In this document: positions 44,116 through 53,075 of the stretch, one piece after another
Layout: each line of letters opens with the position of its first letter
Numbering within the stretch: position 1 is the stretch's first letter
NCBI RefSeq assembly: GCF_030371825.1
Contig: NZ_JAUDDM010000013.1
Source of the DNA: Collinsella sp944321445
Lineage (GTDB): Bacteria > Actinomycetota > Coriobacteriia > Coriobacteriales > Coriobacteriaceae
Strand: one strand, 5' to 3'
Length of the DNA stretch: 56,977 nt
Notes under the pieces: model-generated
Told to the model about the DNA's origin: nothing
The model's input: only the letters and a program-made list of their open reading frames with translations
The model's database searches: none
Translations under genes and position numbers: made by a program

Positions 44116-46068
44116 TTACGCGTCTTCGAGCTTGCACACGCGCCTGTCGAAGGTGAGCAGGCCGTTGAGTTCGCTTTCCACATCGGAGAGCTGCGTGTAC
44201 ACATAGCCCGCCAGGCCCTGCTCTTCTAGCGCGTCGGCCTGGGCGAGCGTGGCGCGCACGGCGTCGCGCCATTCCTTGATCGTGGCGAAGTTGCCGTAGC
44301 CATACGACGAGTCGGTGGCGGCATGCCCGTCCACGCGCTGCGTCCACCCACCGAACTCCGAAAGCACGAAGGCGCGGCAGCCGCGCTCAGCCGCGTAGCC
44401 CTGCAGCTTGCGGGTATCGCGCGCCATCTCGAGCGGGCGGAAGTAGTTGTGATGCGACAGGTAGTCGCCGCAGCGCTGGTCGTACCAGCCGCTCGTGGCG
44501 TCGATGGGGCGTGTGGGGTCGAGCCCGTGCACCGCCTCTGCCGCGGCACAGGCGTCGAATTGTCCCCAGCCTTCGTTGAAAAGCACCCAGGTCACTATCG
44601 AGGGATGCCCTTGCAGCAGCCGCACCATGTCCAGGCAGCTCGCCAGCCATTCCTCCCGGTAGCGCGCATCGCCTGCCGCGAGCGCTTTGCATCCCCGCGG
44701 CGTGTCGTCGCGCAGGCGGCCCCACGACGAGGAGAACAGCGTGGGCTTGCGGCTCGTCTGCCAGGCGCCGTAGCGGTCGCCGCCCGAGACCGCATCTTGC
44801 CACACGAGCATGCCCAGCCGGTCGCAGTGGTAGTACCAGCGCGCGCATTCGATTTTGATGTGCTTGCGCAGCATGTTGAAGCCCAGGCGCTTCATGGTCT
44901 CGATGTCGTGGACCAGCGCGTCGTCTGAAGGCGCGGTCATAAGTCCGTCGGACCAGTAGCCCTGGTCAAGAACGCCTTTCACAAACAGCGGCTCGCCGTT
45001 GAGATGCAGACGCGCCGTGCCCTGGGCGTCGCGCGCGACCTCGACGGTGCGAAACGCGCAGTAGCTGCGTGCGGAGTCTTCCCGGCAGGCACCGGTTCCC
45101 GGGTGCAAGGTGACCTCGACGTCGTAAAGGTACGGGTCGTCGAGCGACCACAGGCGCGGGGAGTCCACCCGGCCCGCGCCGCTATAGCGCCACGTTCCGG
45201 CCCCATCGCCCACGCATCCCGCAAGCGGGAGCTCCAGGCGCCCCGCGAACGCTCCGCTCTGCTCGCGGACGGTGATGGCGAGCATCGCTTCGGTGCCCAG
45301 CAGCCCCTCGGGGTCGGCGATGTCCGCAGCGATGGTAAGCCATCCGTCCGCGCCGCCGTTCAGGGTGAGGGCGGCCAGGTGCACGGCGGGCACGACCTCG
45401 TACCACACGCTTTGCCAAATTCCACTTTGCGGCGTATACCAAATGCCCTCGGCATCCAAGCGCTGCTTGCCGCGCGGCTGCACGCCGGCATCGGTGGGGT
45501 CGAAGGCACACACGCGCAGCTCAACCGGCGCGTCGCTTTCCACGCACGACGTGATGTCGACGTCGAAGGGCAAATAGCCTCCGACGTGCGTGGCCGCGAG
45601 CCTGCCGTTCGCATAGACGGCGCAGGCCCAGTCCACCGCCTCGAAGTGCACCACGAGCCGCTCGTTCGTGCCGAATAGGGGCGCGTGGAACAAGCGGCGA
45701 TACCACAGAAACTCGTTGGGCTGCACGATGCGCCCCACGCCGGAGAGTGCCGATTCGGGCGAGAACGGCACGAGGATGGTCCCCTCATAGGTTTCCGGGC
45801 GCAGTGCGCGCACGACGGTGTCGCGGACCTCTTGCTCGGTGTGCGGGCGCGCTTCGGGCGCGGGCTCCAGCGCTCCGTCGGGGACGGTGATGGCGTAGTC
45901 CCACGTGCCGTTCAACATGGTGAAGTCGCGCCGGCGCAGCGTGGGCCGCGGGTGCTTGGCCAAGATTGCGTCGGGGTCAAGCGCCGCTCCCCACGGTGTG
46001 GAAAGGGGCCTTAGGTCGCCACGGGCGGGCGCTTGGGCGCTTTGCAGTACGCGTTTGATGTCGAGCAT
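44116..46068 (-). CDS. Glycoside hydrolase family 2 enzyme
   Basis: 650 residues. N-terminal sugar-binding jelly roll (DYAITVPDGALEP; YRRLFHAPLFG), an immunoglobulin-like domain, then the TIM barrel: LRKHIKIECARWYYHCDRLG, acid/base Glu in WVLFNEGWGQ, DATSGWYD, and nucleophile Glu in FVLSEFGGWTQ. No signal peptide, so cytosolic. GH2 includes beta-galactosidase, beta-glucuronidase and beta-mannosidase; the motifs do not settle which. No transporter or sugar operon partner nearby. SD weak (GTGATC). Divergent from the CAP/SLH gene with a palindromic site between them. Confidence 0.9.
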   Translation of the reverse strand: MLDIKRVLQSAQAPARGDLRPLSTPWGAALDPDAILAKHPRPTLRRRDFTMLNGTWDYAITVPDGALEPAPEARPHTEQEVRDTVVRALRPETYEGTILVPFSPESALSGVGRIVQPNEFLWYRRLFHAPLFGTNERLVVHFEAVDWACAVYANGRLAATHVGGYLPFDVDITSCVESDAPVELRVCAFDPTDAGVQPRGKQRLDAEGIWYTPQSGIWQSVWYEVVPAVHLAALTLNGGADGWLTIAADIADPEGLLGTEAMLAITVREQSGAFAGRLELPLAGCVGDGAGTWRYSGAGRVDSPRLWSLDDPYLYDVEVTLHPGTGACREDSARSYCAFRTVEVARDAQGTARLHLNGEPLFVKGVLDQGYWSDGLMTAPSDDALVHDIETMKRLGFNMLRKHIKIECARWYYHCDRLGMLVWQDAVSGGDRYGAWQTSRKPTLFSSSWGRLRDDTPRGCKALAAGDARYREEWLASCLDMVRLLQGHPSIVTWVLFNEGWGQFDACAAAEAVHGLDPTRPIDATSGWYDQRCGDYLSHHNYFRPLEMARDTRKLQGYAAERGCRAFVLSEFGGWTQRVDGHAATDSSYGYGNFATIKEWRDAVRATLAQADALEEQGLAGYVYTQLSDVESELNGLLTFDRRVCKLEDA

Positions 46069-46176
46069 GCGATCACGTCTGTTTCAACCAAAAGAAGAAT
46101 GCGTTCCCCGTCATGGTACCAGCTTGCGAGTGGCCGCGGAGCGCCTTCGGGCGCGAAATGCCGTTTGCGATGCGCG

Positions 46177-46194
46177 AAATGTTGCGCAACATTT
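46177..46194. promoter_or_regulatory. 18-bp perfect palindrome between divergent genes
   Basis: AAATGTTGCGCAACATTT lies 109 nt upstream of the GH2 start and 91 nt upstream of the surface-protein start. Dimension and symmetry suit a dimeric repressor such as a LacI/GntR-type regulator; none is encoded nearby. Confidence 0.5.
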
Positions 46195-46284
46195 TGGCCA
46201 TTTTGCGTGTGAGAATGGGGGCGTTGGGATGCCGCGCGGGTCGGGCGCGGTTGTGGAATCGGGAACAGAAATGAGGGTTGGATC

Positions 46285-48495
46285 ATGAAGAACGTTTCGG
46301 TCGGTCGGGGACGCCGTGCTTCGCGCATGGCATTGACGGCGCTTCTGTGCGCGTCGTTCGGAGCGGTGTCGCTGTCGCCTGCCGTCGCGTGCGCGCTCGA
46401 CGGCACGGCGGCGACATCCGAGGTCGCCGCCGCGAGCTCCGAGCAAGCGAGCTACGACGACGGCATGCTGGGATTCGCGCGCTATCTGGGCGACTCCGCG
46501 ATGGAGCGGGTCATCGTCAACGCGCCGAGCACGGGTGTCATCGGCCCGTACAACGACCTTTCCACGATGGGGGAGAAGAGCAACGCCTTCAACCTCGACA
46601 ACATGGAGAAGTCCCTGGACTTCCTTGCGGAGTGCAACCGTCTGCGCAAGCAGGAGGACCTGAGCGAGCTTCGCGTCGACCCGTACCTCATGGCTGTGAG
46701 CGCCGCGCAGCTGAACTACTCGAAGAGCAACATCGGGCACTCCCAAGCATTCAAGGTGGCGGAGAATGTGGCATGGGGATACGCTAACCCGTTTGCCGGC
46801 TGGTATACCGAGGAGAAGGCGTACTGGGAATCCGATGCGTGCAGCGCCGCCCGTGCGTATTTCGATTCGGTAAGCGGGAGTTTCAACACCAAGCTCAACG
46901 CTCTGGCCCAGAGATATAGCGACGTCTACAGCGAAGTCGGCCACTACCTGAACATCATCAACGAAGACTACGAGTATATGGGTGCTTCTTACGTGGCGCA
47001 GGGCTCGCTGTACGGCCAAGCCGCAGGCCAGGTGTTCTACTTCTCCGCCAAGAGCTCGAAGACCTACACGGTCGCGGAGTTCACCAAGCTCTTCAACGAG
47101 TACCGCGCGTCCCTGGACGACCAGGAGCCGGACACCCCGACCGAGCCGGAGAAGCCCCAACAGTACGCTATCAGCATCACCGCGGACAGCTACGGCAAGG
47201 CATCGCTGAGCGCCACGCAGGCCGCCGCCGGCCAGACCGTGACCATCACCGCTGAGTCCATAACGGGCTACAACGTCGACGAGGTCACGGTGACCGACGT
47301 CTCCGGCAAGGCGGTGCAGGTGACCAAGACCTCCGGCACCACGTGGACCTTCACCATGCCCGCCTCCGCGGCGAGCGTGAAGGTGACCTTCGAGCGCACG
47401 ACGTACAAGCTCAACGTCGTCGCCGGCGAGCACGGTACGGTTACCGCCAGCCACACCCAGGCGCAGATGGATAACCCCATCACCATCACCATTAAGCCCG
47501 ACGAGGGCTATGCAGTGGACAAGATCTCCGTCACCAATGCCAACGGAAAAGACTTGTCCTATACCTTTGACGACAAGGCGGGCACCGTCACATTCCCCAT
47601 GGATCCCTCGAACGTTACGGTCAAGGTGACGTTTGCCAAGGACGCCTACCCGGTAAGCACCGAGGACGGGAAGTACGGCACGGTGAAGGCGAATAAGCTC
47701 TCCGCGCAGAAGGGCGACACCGTCACCGTAACCACCACGCCAACCACCGGCTACGTGACGAAGTCCGTGAAGGTTGTGGACGAGGAGGGCACCACGGTCG
47801 CCGTCACGAAGGTGAACGACACCACATGGACCTTCGTTATGCCGGCGAGTCCTGTGAAGGTCACCGCGGAGTTTGAGCTCGCGGACGAAGACGACTGGAG
47901 CTGCGATGGTGGCGCAAGCTGCCCTTCGCACGGCTTCAGCGACGTGAAGGTTGAGCTGTGGTACCACCAGGCGATCGACTGGGCCGCGGAAAACGGCGTG
48001 ATGAACGGCTACGAGGGCACCGATCGCTTCGGGCCGGAAGACGAGCTCACGCGCGGCCAGGCTGCCTGCGTGCTCTACAACTACCTGGGCGACGGCGAGA
48101 AGGCGCCCTCTGCGGGCTTCGCCGATGTCCCCGCCGGGAAGTTCTATACCGATGCAGTCAACTGGGCTGCCAAGTACGACATCATGAACGGTTACGACGG
48201 GTCCAACAACTTCGGCCCCAACGACACGCTCACGCGCGAGCAGCTCGCCTGCATCATCGCGAACGCGGCGGGCGAAACCGGCGGTTCCGTCTCGGCGCTC
48301 GAGGGCCTGCTGGGCGTGGACGACGTCTCCAGCTGGGCGCTCTCCAGCGTGACTTGGGCCGTCGAGCACGGCGTGGTGAACGGCGTGGATATCGGCGGCG
48401 GCAAGCGCGACCTGCGCCCGCAGGACGCGGTGACGCGTGCCCAGATGGCAGCCATCATGTTCAACGCCACGTCGCACGACATTCTGACGAAGTAA
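46285..48495 (+). CDS. Secreted CAP-domain protein with three beta repeats and three SLH domains
   Basis: 736 residues. Signal peptide: basic start, then MALTALLCASFGAVSLSPAV, cleavage after VACA or nearby. CAP/SCP domain about 50-270 (LDFLAECNRLRKQEDLSELR; GHSQAFKVAENVAWGY with His and Glu). Three tandem repeats of about 75 residues (about 290-535) each starting Y-x-(I/L/V)-x-(I/V) and ending W-T-F-x-MP-A-S, like divergent InlB/DUF-type beta repeats. Three SLH domains at the C terminus (GFSDVKVELWYHQAIDW, GFADVPAGKFYTDAVNW, DDVSSWALSSVTWAVEH) anchor it to the cell-wall polymer. Surface adhesion or wall role likely; no protease triad is seen. Confidence 0.88.
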   Translation: MKNVSVGRGRRASRMALTALLCASFGAVSLSPAVACALDGTAATSEVAAASSEQASYDDGMLGFARYLGDSAMERVIVNAPSTGVIGPYNDLSTMGEKSNAFNLDNMEKSLDFLAECNRLRKQEDLSELRVDPYLMAVSAAQLNYSKSNIGHSQAFKVAENVAWGYANPFAGWYTEEKAYWESDACSAARAYFDSVSGSFNTKLNALAQRYSDVYSEVGHYLNIINEDYEYMGASYVAQGSLYGQAAGQVFYFSAKSSKTYTVAEFTKLFNEYRASLDDQEPDTPTEPEKPQQYAISITADSYGKASLSATQAAAGQTVTITAESITGYNVDEVTVTDVSGKAVQVTKTSGTTWTFTMPASAASVKVTFERTTYKLNVVAGEHGTVTASHTQAQMDNPITITIKPDEGYAVDKISVTNANGKDLSYTFDDKAGTVTFPMDPSNVTVKVTFAKDAYPVSTEDGKYGTVKANKLSAQKGDTVTVTTTPTTGYVTKSVKVVDEEGTTVAVTKVNDTTWTFVMPASPVKVTAEFELADEDDWSCDGGASCPSHGFSDVKVELWYHQAIDWAAENGVMNGYEGTDRFGPEDELTRGQAACVLYNYLGDGEKAPSAGFADVPAGKFYTDAVNWAAKYDIMNGYDGSNNFGPNDTLTREQLACIIANAAGETGGSVSALEGLLGVDDVSSWALSSVTWAVEHGVVNGVDIGGGKRDLRPQDAVTRAQMAAIMFNATSHDILTK

Positions 48496-48524
48496 TCGTG
48501 CGCGACAGGCGACAGCTTGCATAA

Positions 48525-48565
48525 GGCCAGGCGCCCGGCATTCCACCGGGCGCCTGGCCGTTTTC
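48525..48565 (+). terminator. Intrinsic terminator after the SLH gene
   Basis: Perfect 14-bp stem GGCCAGGCGCCCGG/CCGGGCGCCTGGCC (48525-48538 with 48546-48559), 7-nt loop, then GTTTTC. Confidence 0.88.
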
Positions 48566-48602
48566 ATGCATTTCGATGGGGGTTTGCGCGGTCTGTCTCC
48601 CG

Positions 48603-48890
48603 CTACCGCGGGTGCGATGTGAGGTGCCAGCCGTTGCAGTAGCTGCATTTGTAGCTGTGGAGGCCGCGCGTGCCGTGCTCCTCGCACAGGCGTATCGCCT
48701 CCTGCGCGTCCGCGCGCGTGGCGTAGCGCTTCTTGCGTGCGCACGAGCGCTCGTAGAGGACCTCGTCACGGCGCGCTTCCAGCCGTTCCTGATGCTGCTC
48801 CTCGCGCCAAAACAGGTCACCCAAATCGTCACCCGACGCTTTGAACTGGGCGATTTGGCGCGCCCGCGCCGATGGCTTCCTGCTTGGCAT
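48603..48890 (-). CDS. Small zinc-ribbon-like hypothetical protein
   Basis: 95 residues from the ATG at 48890 (AGGGG upstream); the longer frame to 49004 is not supported. Basic N terminus MPSRKPSARARQIAQFK, then a helix, then YATRADAQEAIRLCEEHGTR and a C-terminal YKCSYCNGWHLTS, where CxxC plus His suggests a treble-clef or half zinc ribbon. Similar short proteins with a C-x-x-C-x-x-W-H-L-T ending occur widely in Gram-positives. Function unknown, possibly nucleic-acid binding. Confidence 0.7.
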   Translation of the reverse strand: MPSRKPSARARQIAQFKASGDDLGDLFWREEQHQERLEARRDEVLYERSCARKKRYATRADAQEAIRLCEEHGTRGLHSYKCSYCNGWHLTSHPR

Positions 48891-49059
48891 CGTGAGTCCC
48901 CTCTGTCCGTTTTCATTCGCCTTTATTGTGCGCGTTTGTGCGCGATGCGGGCAAAATCCCACGGTTATTCCGCTGTGGGCGGCAGTGTCGCCGCCCACCG
49001 ACACATTCGACCGTTCGCGGGCTCATGCCCAGACGGGGATTATGCGCTCGCAGGCGGGA

Positions 49060-49415
49060 AATAATCGGAGTGAGCAAACAATCGCCCAAAGATTCGAGGC
49101 GACGGATTAAGGAGGTGGGTCCAACGGGCAGTGAGGAAACAGCAGCCTTCGGGCTCGCTCTCCACGTCACCGAGGCCCTTTAGGCATTTGGGGGCGAGCG
49201 GACTCGCCCAACGCGGAACGGGGCAATCCCGGTAGGAGCCGATGAGGTGCGCCAGCGAGCCCGGCAAGGCAACAAGTGGATCGCAAGTCCCACGATGTGA
49301 GGTTAGAGGCGATTCCGAAGTAATAAGAGGTGTGTGGGGCGGAGCAATGGGGCTCCGCCCCTGGCGTGTGAAAAGCCGTCTCGCGCTATGCGAGGAGGCT
49401 CGTTTTGTGTGCACG
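49060..49415 (+). other. Candidate structured RNA in a 580-nt gene-free interval
   Basis: 48891-49470 lacks a plausible gene on either strand. It contains many purine-rich unpaired stretches and stems: GGGCGAG/CTCGCCC (about 49190-49210), GGGGCGGAGC/GCTCCGCCCC (about 49336-49360) and GTCTCGC/GCGAGGA(G) followed by CTCGTTTTG near 49378-49408. Tested by eye against RNase P, tmRNA, SRP, cobalamin, TPP, FMN and T-box signatures with no match. Ends unknown. Confidence 0.35.
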
Positions 49416-49470
49416 GGTGCTGCTGTGGGACAATGGGGCGCAGCGAAATCTGAGGCGAATGCGGGGTGCC

Positions 49471-50238
49471 ATGGAGACCAAAGGGGCTTTGACGGTCGTG
49501 TGCGATGGCGGCGATGAGGCCGAGGCTGCACGCCTGGCTGCCTCACTGGGCGCTCCGCTGGCAGAAGCCGATGACGGGCTCGATGCTGCGACGCTTGTGC
49601 TGCATCTTGCGGAGGACGGTTTGCGCCTTGAGGCGGATGGCATGAGCCTGCGCCCCGACTTTTGCGATATGTTGCCGCGGCTGCAGACAGGCAGGCTTCA
49701 GCGCGAGCTGCTGGTGCGCGCAGCGAAGATCAAGGGCGCGACGGGTGTGCCGGTGGCGGTTGATGCAACGGCCGGCTTAGGGGAGGACTCGCTGCTGCTG
49801 GCGGCAGCCGGCTTTGAGGTGACCCTGCTCGAGCGCGATCCCGTTATCGCCGCGCTGCTGGAAGACGCTCTGCGCCGCGCACTGAATGACGAGCGCTTGG
49901 GTACCGTGGCGGCGCGCATGCATGCGGTCCAAGGCGACAGCATCGATTACCTGCGAAATCTGGAGGTCGCGCCCGATGTGGTGTATCTCGACCCCATGTT
50001 TCCAGGGCGCACCAAGAGCGCGGCGGTAAAGAAAAAGTTCCAGCTGCTCCATCATCTTGAGCGCCCCTGCGACGACGAGCAGACGCTGTTCGAGGCGGCT
50101 CTTGCCGCCAGGCCCCGCAAGATCGTGATCAAGCGGCCCGTCAAGGGACCGCACCTGGCGGGCGCTAAACCCAGCTATTCCGTGGCGGGCAAGGCTGTGC
50201 GCTATGACTGCGTGGTGCCGCCCCGCGCAGAGGACTGA
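49471..50238 (+). CDS. rsmJ: RsmJ-like SAM-dependent methyltransferase
   Basis: 255 residues from the ATG at 49471; an ATG at 49459 is also possible. Order: RsmJ-type N terminus (LRPDFCDMLPRLQTGRLQRE), SAM-binding VDATAGLGEDSLLLAAAGF (about 98-116), and the catalytic-type VVYLDPMFPGRTKSA. RsmJ methylates G1516 of 16S rRNA at N2. The DPMFP motif and the AVKKKFQLLHHL block match the family closely. No operon partner. Confidence 0.85.
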   Translation: METKGALTVVCDGGDEAEAARLAASLGAPLAEADDGLDAATLVLHLAEDGLRLEADGMSLRPDFCDMLPRLQTGRLQRELLVRAAKIKGATGVPVAVDATAGLGEDSLLLAAAGFEVTLLERDPVIAALLEDALRRALNDERLGTVAARMHAVQGDSIDYLRNLEVAPDVVYLDPMFPGRTKSAAVKKKFQLLHHLERPCDDEQTLFEAALAARPRKIVIKRPVKGPHLAGAKPSYSVAGKAVRYDCVVPPRAED

Positions 50239-50277
50239 CGCGGCCCGTATCGTCTTCTGGGCTTTGGTTTCATACAA

Positions 50278-50347
50278 ACAGATCCTTGCATCCGTGCGAT
50301 TTGCCCCCTTCGAAGAAGAGCCAAATCGTACGGATGCAAGGATCTGT
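50278..50347. repeat. Long hairpin between convergent genes
   Basis: Arms of 26 nt (50278-50303 and 50322-50347) with one mismatch and an 18-nt loop; left arm begins ACAGATCCTTGCATCCGTGC. No T-run on either side, so probably a palindromic intergenic element acting as a barrier. Confidence 0.75.
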
Positions 50348-50397
50348 CAACGGCACTTAGGGAACAGGGAATCGTGTTCCCGCGCGGAGGGTTGATG

Positions 50398-50655
50398 CTA
50401 GACCGCTGCCTGCACGATGGCGATGATGACGGCGAACAGCGGCGTGATGCCGCTCACCACGATGCCCGCAATCGAGGCGACAAGCCCGACGGTTGCCGGC
50501 AGATCACGACGATAATCGGCCCGCACGGCGCGTCGGGACGTGATGATGCCTGCAATGCCCAGAGCGACTCCGATGACCTGAATGGGGACGAGAGGTGCGA
50601 AGCCCAACAGGATGGAGCCGGCACCGAGCAGAATGGCGATATATTCCAGGGGCAT
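50398..50655 (-). CDS. Small two- to three-helix membrane protein
   Basis: 85 residues: MPLEYIAILLGAGSILLGFA, then IQVIGVALGIAGIITSRRAV, then two further hydrophobic stretches at the C terminus. Pattern fits DUF4190-like small membrane proteins. A GGAGG ribosome site 5-6 nt before the ATG supports it as a real gene. Function unknown. The 250 nt upstream hold AT-rich promoter-like DNA (GTATAACGG, TTGTATATC) and no further gene. Confidence 0.65.
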   Translation of the reverse strand: MPLEYIAILLGAGSILLGFAPLVPIQVIGVALGIAGIITSRRAVRADYRRDLPATVGLVASIAGIVVSGITPLFAVIIAIVQAAV

Positions 50656-50902
50656 GAGGTCCTCCGAAAGGGGTGGCGAGTCGATGGTGAGGACGGGGCG
50701 GTCCCGTCAACGGTCCCATCATACGCCACGGCCGACTCGTCACGTGCGGCGCACGTCGATGCTGCATAACTAACTTGTATAACGGTATGTTGTATATCAA
50801 AATAACGCGCACAGACGATATGAAGGCATAACGCATAAATCCATGTCAGATGCTGGCACGAGGATATATCGTGCGGTTGTTGGCTGCCCCCGCGGGCCCC
50901 TC

Positions 50903-51427
50903 TCAGAATTCGATGCGATAGAGCGGTTTGTACGTCGCGCCTGTCTGATCGAGGATGCTTTTGTACAGCGTGACGCTCGGCGCGACGGCGGGCGCGGGGA
51001 ACAGCAGCTCCGGCAGCTGCCCGCGCGGGATGCGCGCGCGGCGGGCGAGCGTGATATGCGGACGAAATGCTTTGGCATCGAAGGCGATGTCGCGCTCGCG
51101 CAGCTCGGTGCGGACGCGTTCGGCGAGGTCCATAAGGGCAGGCTGCGTTGCGAGCCCCAGCCAAAGGGTGGCATCGTGCGGCCGGCCGAAGGTTCCCAGT
51201 CCGGTTGGGGAGAGCGCGGGCGCTTCCATGCCATCGCAGGCGGCGTCGAGGGCGTCCATGGCGAGCCGCGCCTCGGCCTCGTCGACATCTCCCAAAAAGG
51301 CCAAGGTCACGTGGTAGGTGCTTCTGTTGAGGAAGCGGCCCTCCACAACAGAAGCGAGCTGGCGGGATACCCCTGCCAGCTCGTCTTCGAATGCGGATGG
51401 CACATCCAGTGCGATAAAGGTCCTCAT
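50903..51427 (-). CDS. thpR: RNA 2',3'-cyclic phosphodiesterase
   Basis: 174 residues from the ATG at 51427 (GGAGG 3-4 nt upstream). Two HxTx motifs of the 2H phosphoesterase family: HVTL at 39-42 and HITL at 124-127. Begins MRTFIALDVP as is typical. It opens 2',3'-cyclic phosphates on RNA ends. It starts 28 nt after the stop of the regulator gene on the same strand, so likely co-transcribed. Confidence 0.92.
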   Translation of the reverse strand: MRTFIALDVPSAFEDELAGVSRQLASVVEGRFLNRSTYHVTLAFLGDVDEAEARLAMDALDAACDGMEAPALSPTGLGTFGRPHDATLWLGLATQPALMDLAERVRTELRERDIAFDAKAFRPHITLARRARIPRGQLPELLFPAPAVAPSVTLYKSILDQTGATYKPLYRIEF

Positions 51428-51455
51428 GCCCTCCGCCTTTCTGTCGAAAGCGTTA

Positions 51456-51785
51456 CTAGGCCGTCTGTCCACTCACCTTCATACCGCCCCGGTCCCTGAA
51501 GGCAAGGACGTCCACCAGGCGAACGCTGCGGTGATGGTTGGGGCCCAAACGGATGCCGGGAAGCTCTCCGCGGTCGAGCATACGCGTGACGGTTCGGCGC
51601 GAGACGCCTAGAATCTCCGCCGCTTGGCCCGTCGAGACGATCGCGTCCGTCGCGGCGTCTGCCGCCCGGGCGATGTCGAGTCCCAGGCTCGCGGTCATCG
51701 AGACGATCAGCTCATACTGGCGCCGGGTAAGCTCATGCCTGCCTCCCTGGGGGTCAATGAGGGCAGGTCCCATATGCTCAGGCAT
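51456..51785 (-). CDS. Excisionase/MerR-type helix-turn-helix protein
   Basis: 109 residues from the ATG at 51785 with a strong AGGAGGAG ribosome site. C-terminal half: TGQAAEILGVSRRTVTRMLD then LPGIRLGPNHHRSVRLVDVL, the winged helix of the HTH_17/excisionase family. N-terminal half (ELTRRQYELIVSMTASLGLD) may be a dimerisation or regulatory helix pair. Such proteins act as regulators or as antitoxin-like partners of PIN toxins, but no PIN gene lies next to it. Confidence 0.78.
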   Translation of the reverse strand: MPEHMGPALIDPQGGRHELTRRQYELIVSMTASLGLDIARAADAATDAIVSTGQAAEILGVSRRTVTRMLDRGELPGIRLGPNHHRSVRLVDVLAFRDRGGMKVSGQTA

Positions 51786-51929
51786 GGCTCCTCCTTGCTC
51801 TTGGTGCCGTCCCTTGCATTGTAGGGTCACAATCTGTTCACATTTTCGCGATATCTGCCAACGGGGCTTGTTGGTATTGCGAACGTAGGCGGAAGGCCGG
51901 CAAACGGAAGAACGGTGGGACCTGTAGAC

Positions 51930-51970
51930 GCGACGCGCCCCGGGTCCAACGGGACTCCGGCGCGCGTCGC
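51930..51970 (-). terminator. GC-rich hairpin after the aldo/keto reductase gene
   Basis: GCGACGCGC/GCGCGTCGC (51930-51938 with 51962-51970) with inner GTCC/GGAC pairs, 31 nt downstream of the reductase stop. No T-run. Confidence 0.45.
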
Positions 51971-52000
51971 AATCGGTGCGTTGAGGCTCGTTTGGGTGGG

Positions 52001-52930
52001 CTATTCCATATCGAGCGGCATCTTGTACGAAGGCGCGGGGAAGGCGCGACTGATAAGCGCGAGATCCTCGTCGGTGAGCTCGATGGCGTCTGCCGCTGCG
52101 TTCTCGAGCGTGTGCTCGGGGCGCGAGCTGCGCGGGATGGCGATGGTGTTGCCGCCGCGGATGTCCCACGCCAAAATCACCTGCGGCACGGTCGCGTTGT
52201 GCCGGCGTGCCACCTCGGCGAGCTCGGGCGACTGGAACAGGCGGCCGCGCAGCGTGCCCGCCTGCGCCAGAGGGCAGTAGGCCATGAGGGCGACGTCGTG
52301 GTCGCGCATCCACGGCAGCAGGTCGTACTCGATGCCGCGCGATGCCGGGTGATATAGAACCTGGTTTACCTGGCAGTTTTGACCGCCAGGGACGCGCCAG
52401 AGGTCCTCCATCTCATCGGTATCGAAGTTCGAGACGCCCCATGCGCGAATCTTGCCCTCCGCGATAAGTTCCTCCATGCACGCGACGGTCTCCGCCAGGG
52501 GCACCATGCCCATCCAGTGCAAAAGATACAGGTCCAGATAGTCGACACCGAGGTTCTCGAGCGTGTTGTCGCAGCTTTCGAAGATGTCCGGACGGCCGGC
52601 GTTGCTGGGCAGGACCTTCGACACGATGAACAGCTCGTCGCGGTCAAGGGCGCCGGCGCGGCTGCCGTCTGCCTCGCGCAGCTGGCCGCCTGCGGCCGCG
52701 GTGCCGTCGAGCGCGTCGCCGATGAGCCGCTCGCTGCGGCCGTTGCCGTACATCTCCGCGGTGTCGATGAGTGTCATACCGGCGGCGACGCCCGCGCGTA
52801 GCGCCTGCGCCTCGCGATCGTGCGTGGCGCGGCTATCTCCCAAATACCAGGTGCCCTGGCCAAGCGCAGGCACGCGGTCACCGTTTGCCAGCGTGACGAC
52901 GTGGCGCTGCGAGGTTACGAAATCAGACAT
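52001..52930 (-). CDS. Aldo/keto reductase
   Basis: 309 residues from the ATG at 52930 (GGGAGGA 6 nt upstream). Catalytic tetrad in place: D56 and Y61 (LIDTAEMYGNGRSE), K105 (FIVSKVLPSN), H138 (YLDLYLLHWMG). NADPH site toward the end (GGNTIAIPRSSRPEHTLENA). Cytosolic reduction of aldehydes, ketones or quinones; substrate unknown. It has its own ribosome site and a gap of 145 nt to the patatin gene. Confidence 0.92.
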   Translation of the reverse strand: MSDFVTSQRHVVTLANGDRVPALGQGTWYLGDSRATHDREAQALRAGVAAGMTLIDTAEMYGNGRSERLIGDALDGTAAAGGQLREADGSRAGALDRDELFIVSKVLPSNAGRPDIFESCDNTLENLGVDYLDLYLLHWMGMVPLAETVACMEELIAEGKIRAWGVSNFDTDEMEDLWRVPGGQNCQVNQVLYHPASRGIEYDLLPWMRDHDVALMAYCPLAQAGTLRGRLFQSPELAEVARRHNATVPQVILAWDIRGGNTIAIPRSSRPEHTLENAAADAIELTDEDLALISRAFPAPSYKMPLDME

Positions 52931-53075
52931 GGCGGTCCTCCCATACAGGTCTTTTCGTGCGCGCCGTGCGGCATGGGCCGGGCGCGTCCCCTCCTTTGTA
53001 CCCGCACGGGCACACTGCGGACATGGTACGCAGGCCAGTTTCCGGGGGGCGGGGAGGTGCTGTTCGAAAGGTGCC

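Noticed and set aside
46111..48744. 877-codon open frame antisense to the CAP/SLH gene
   Set aside because: Shadow of a well supported gene with signal peptide, repeats and terminator.
49060..49415. RNase P RNA, tmRNA or SRP RNA
   Set aside because: Key signatures (GAGGAAAGTCC, a tRNA-like end, the SRP GGAAGGAAGCAGCC loop) were not found.
49040..49546. 168-codon minus-strand frame
   Set aside because: Low-complexity Pro/Ser/Arg composition, no SD, overlaps the rsmJ start.
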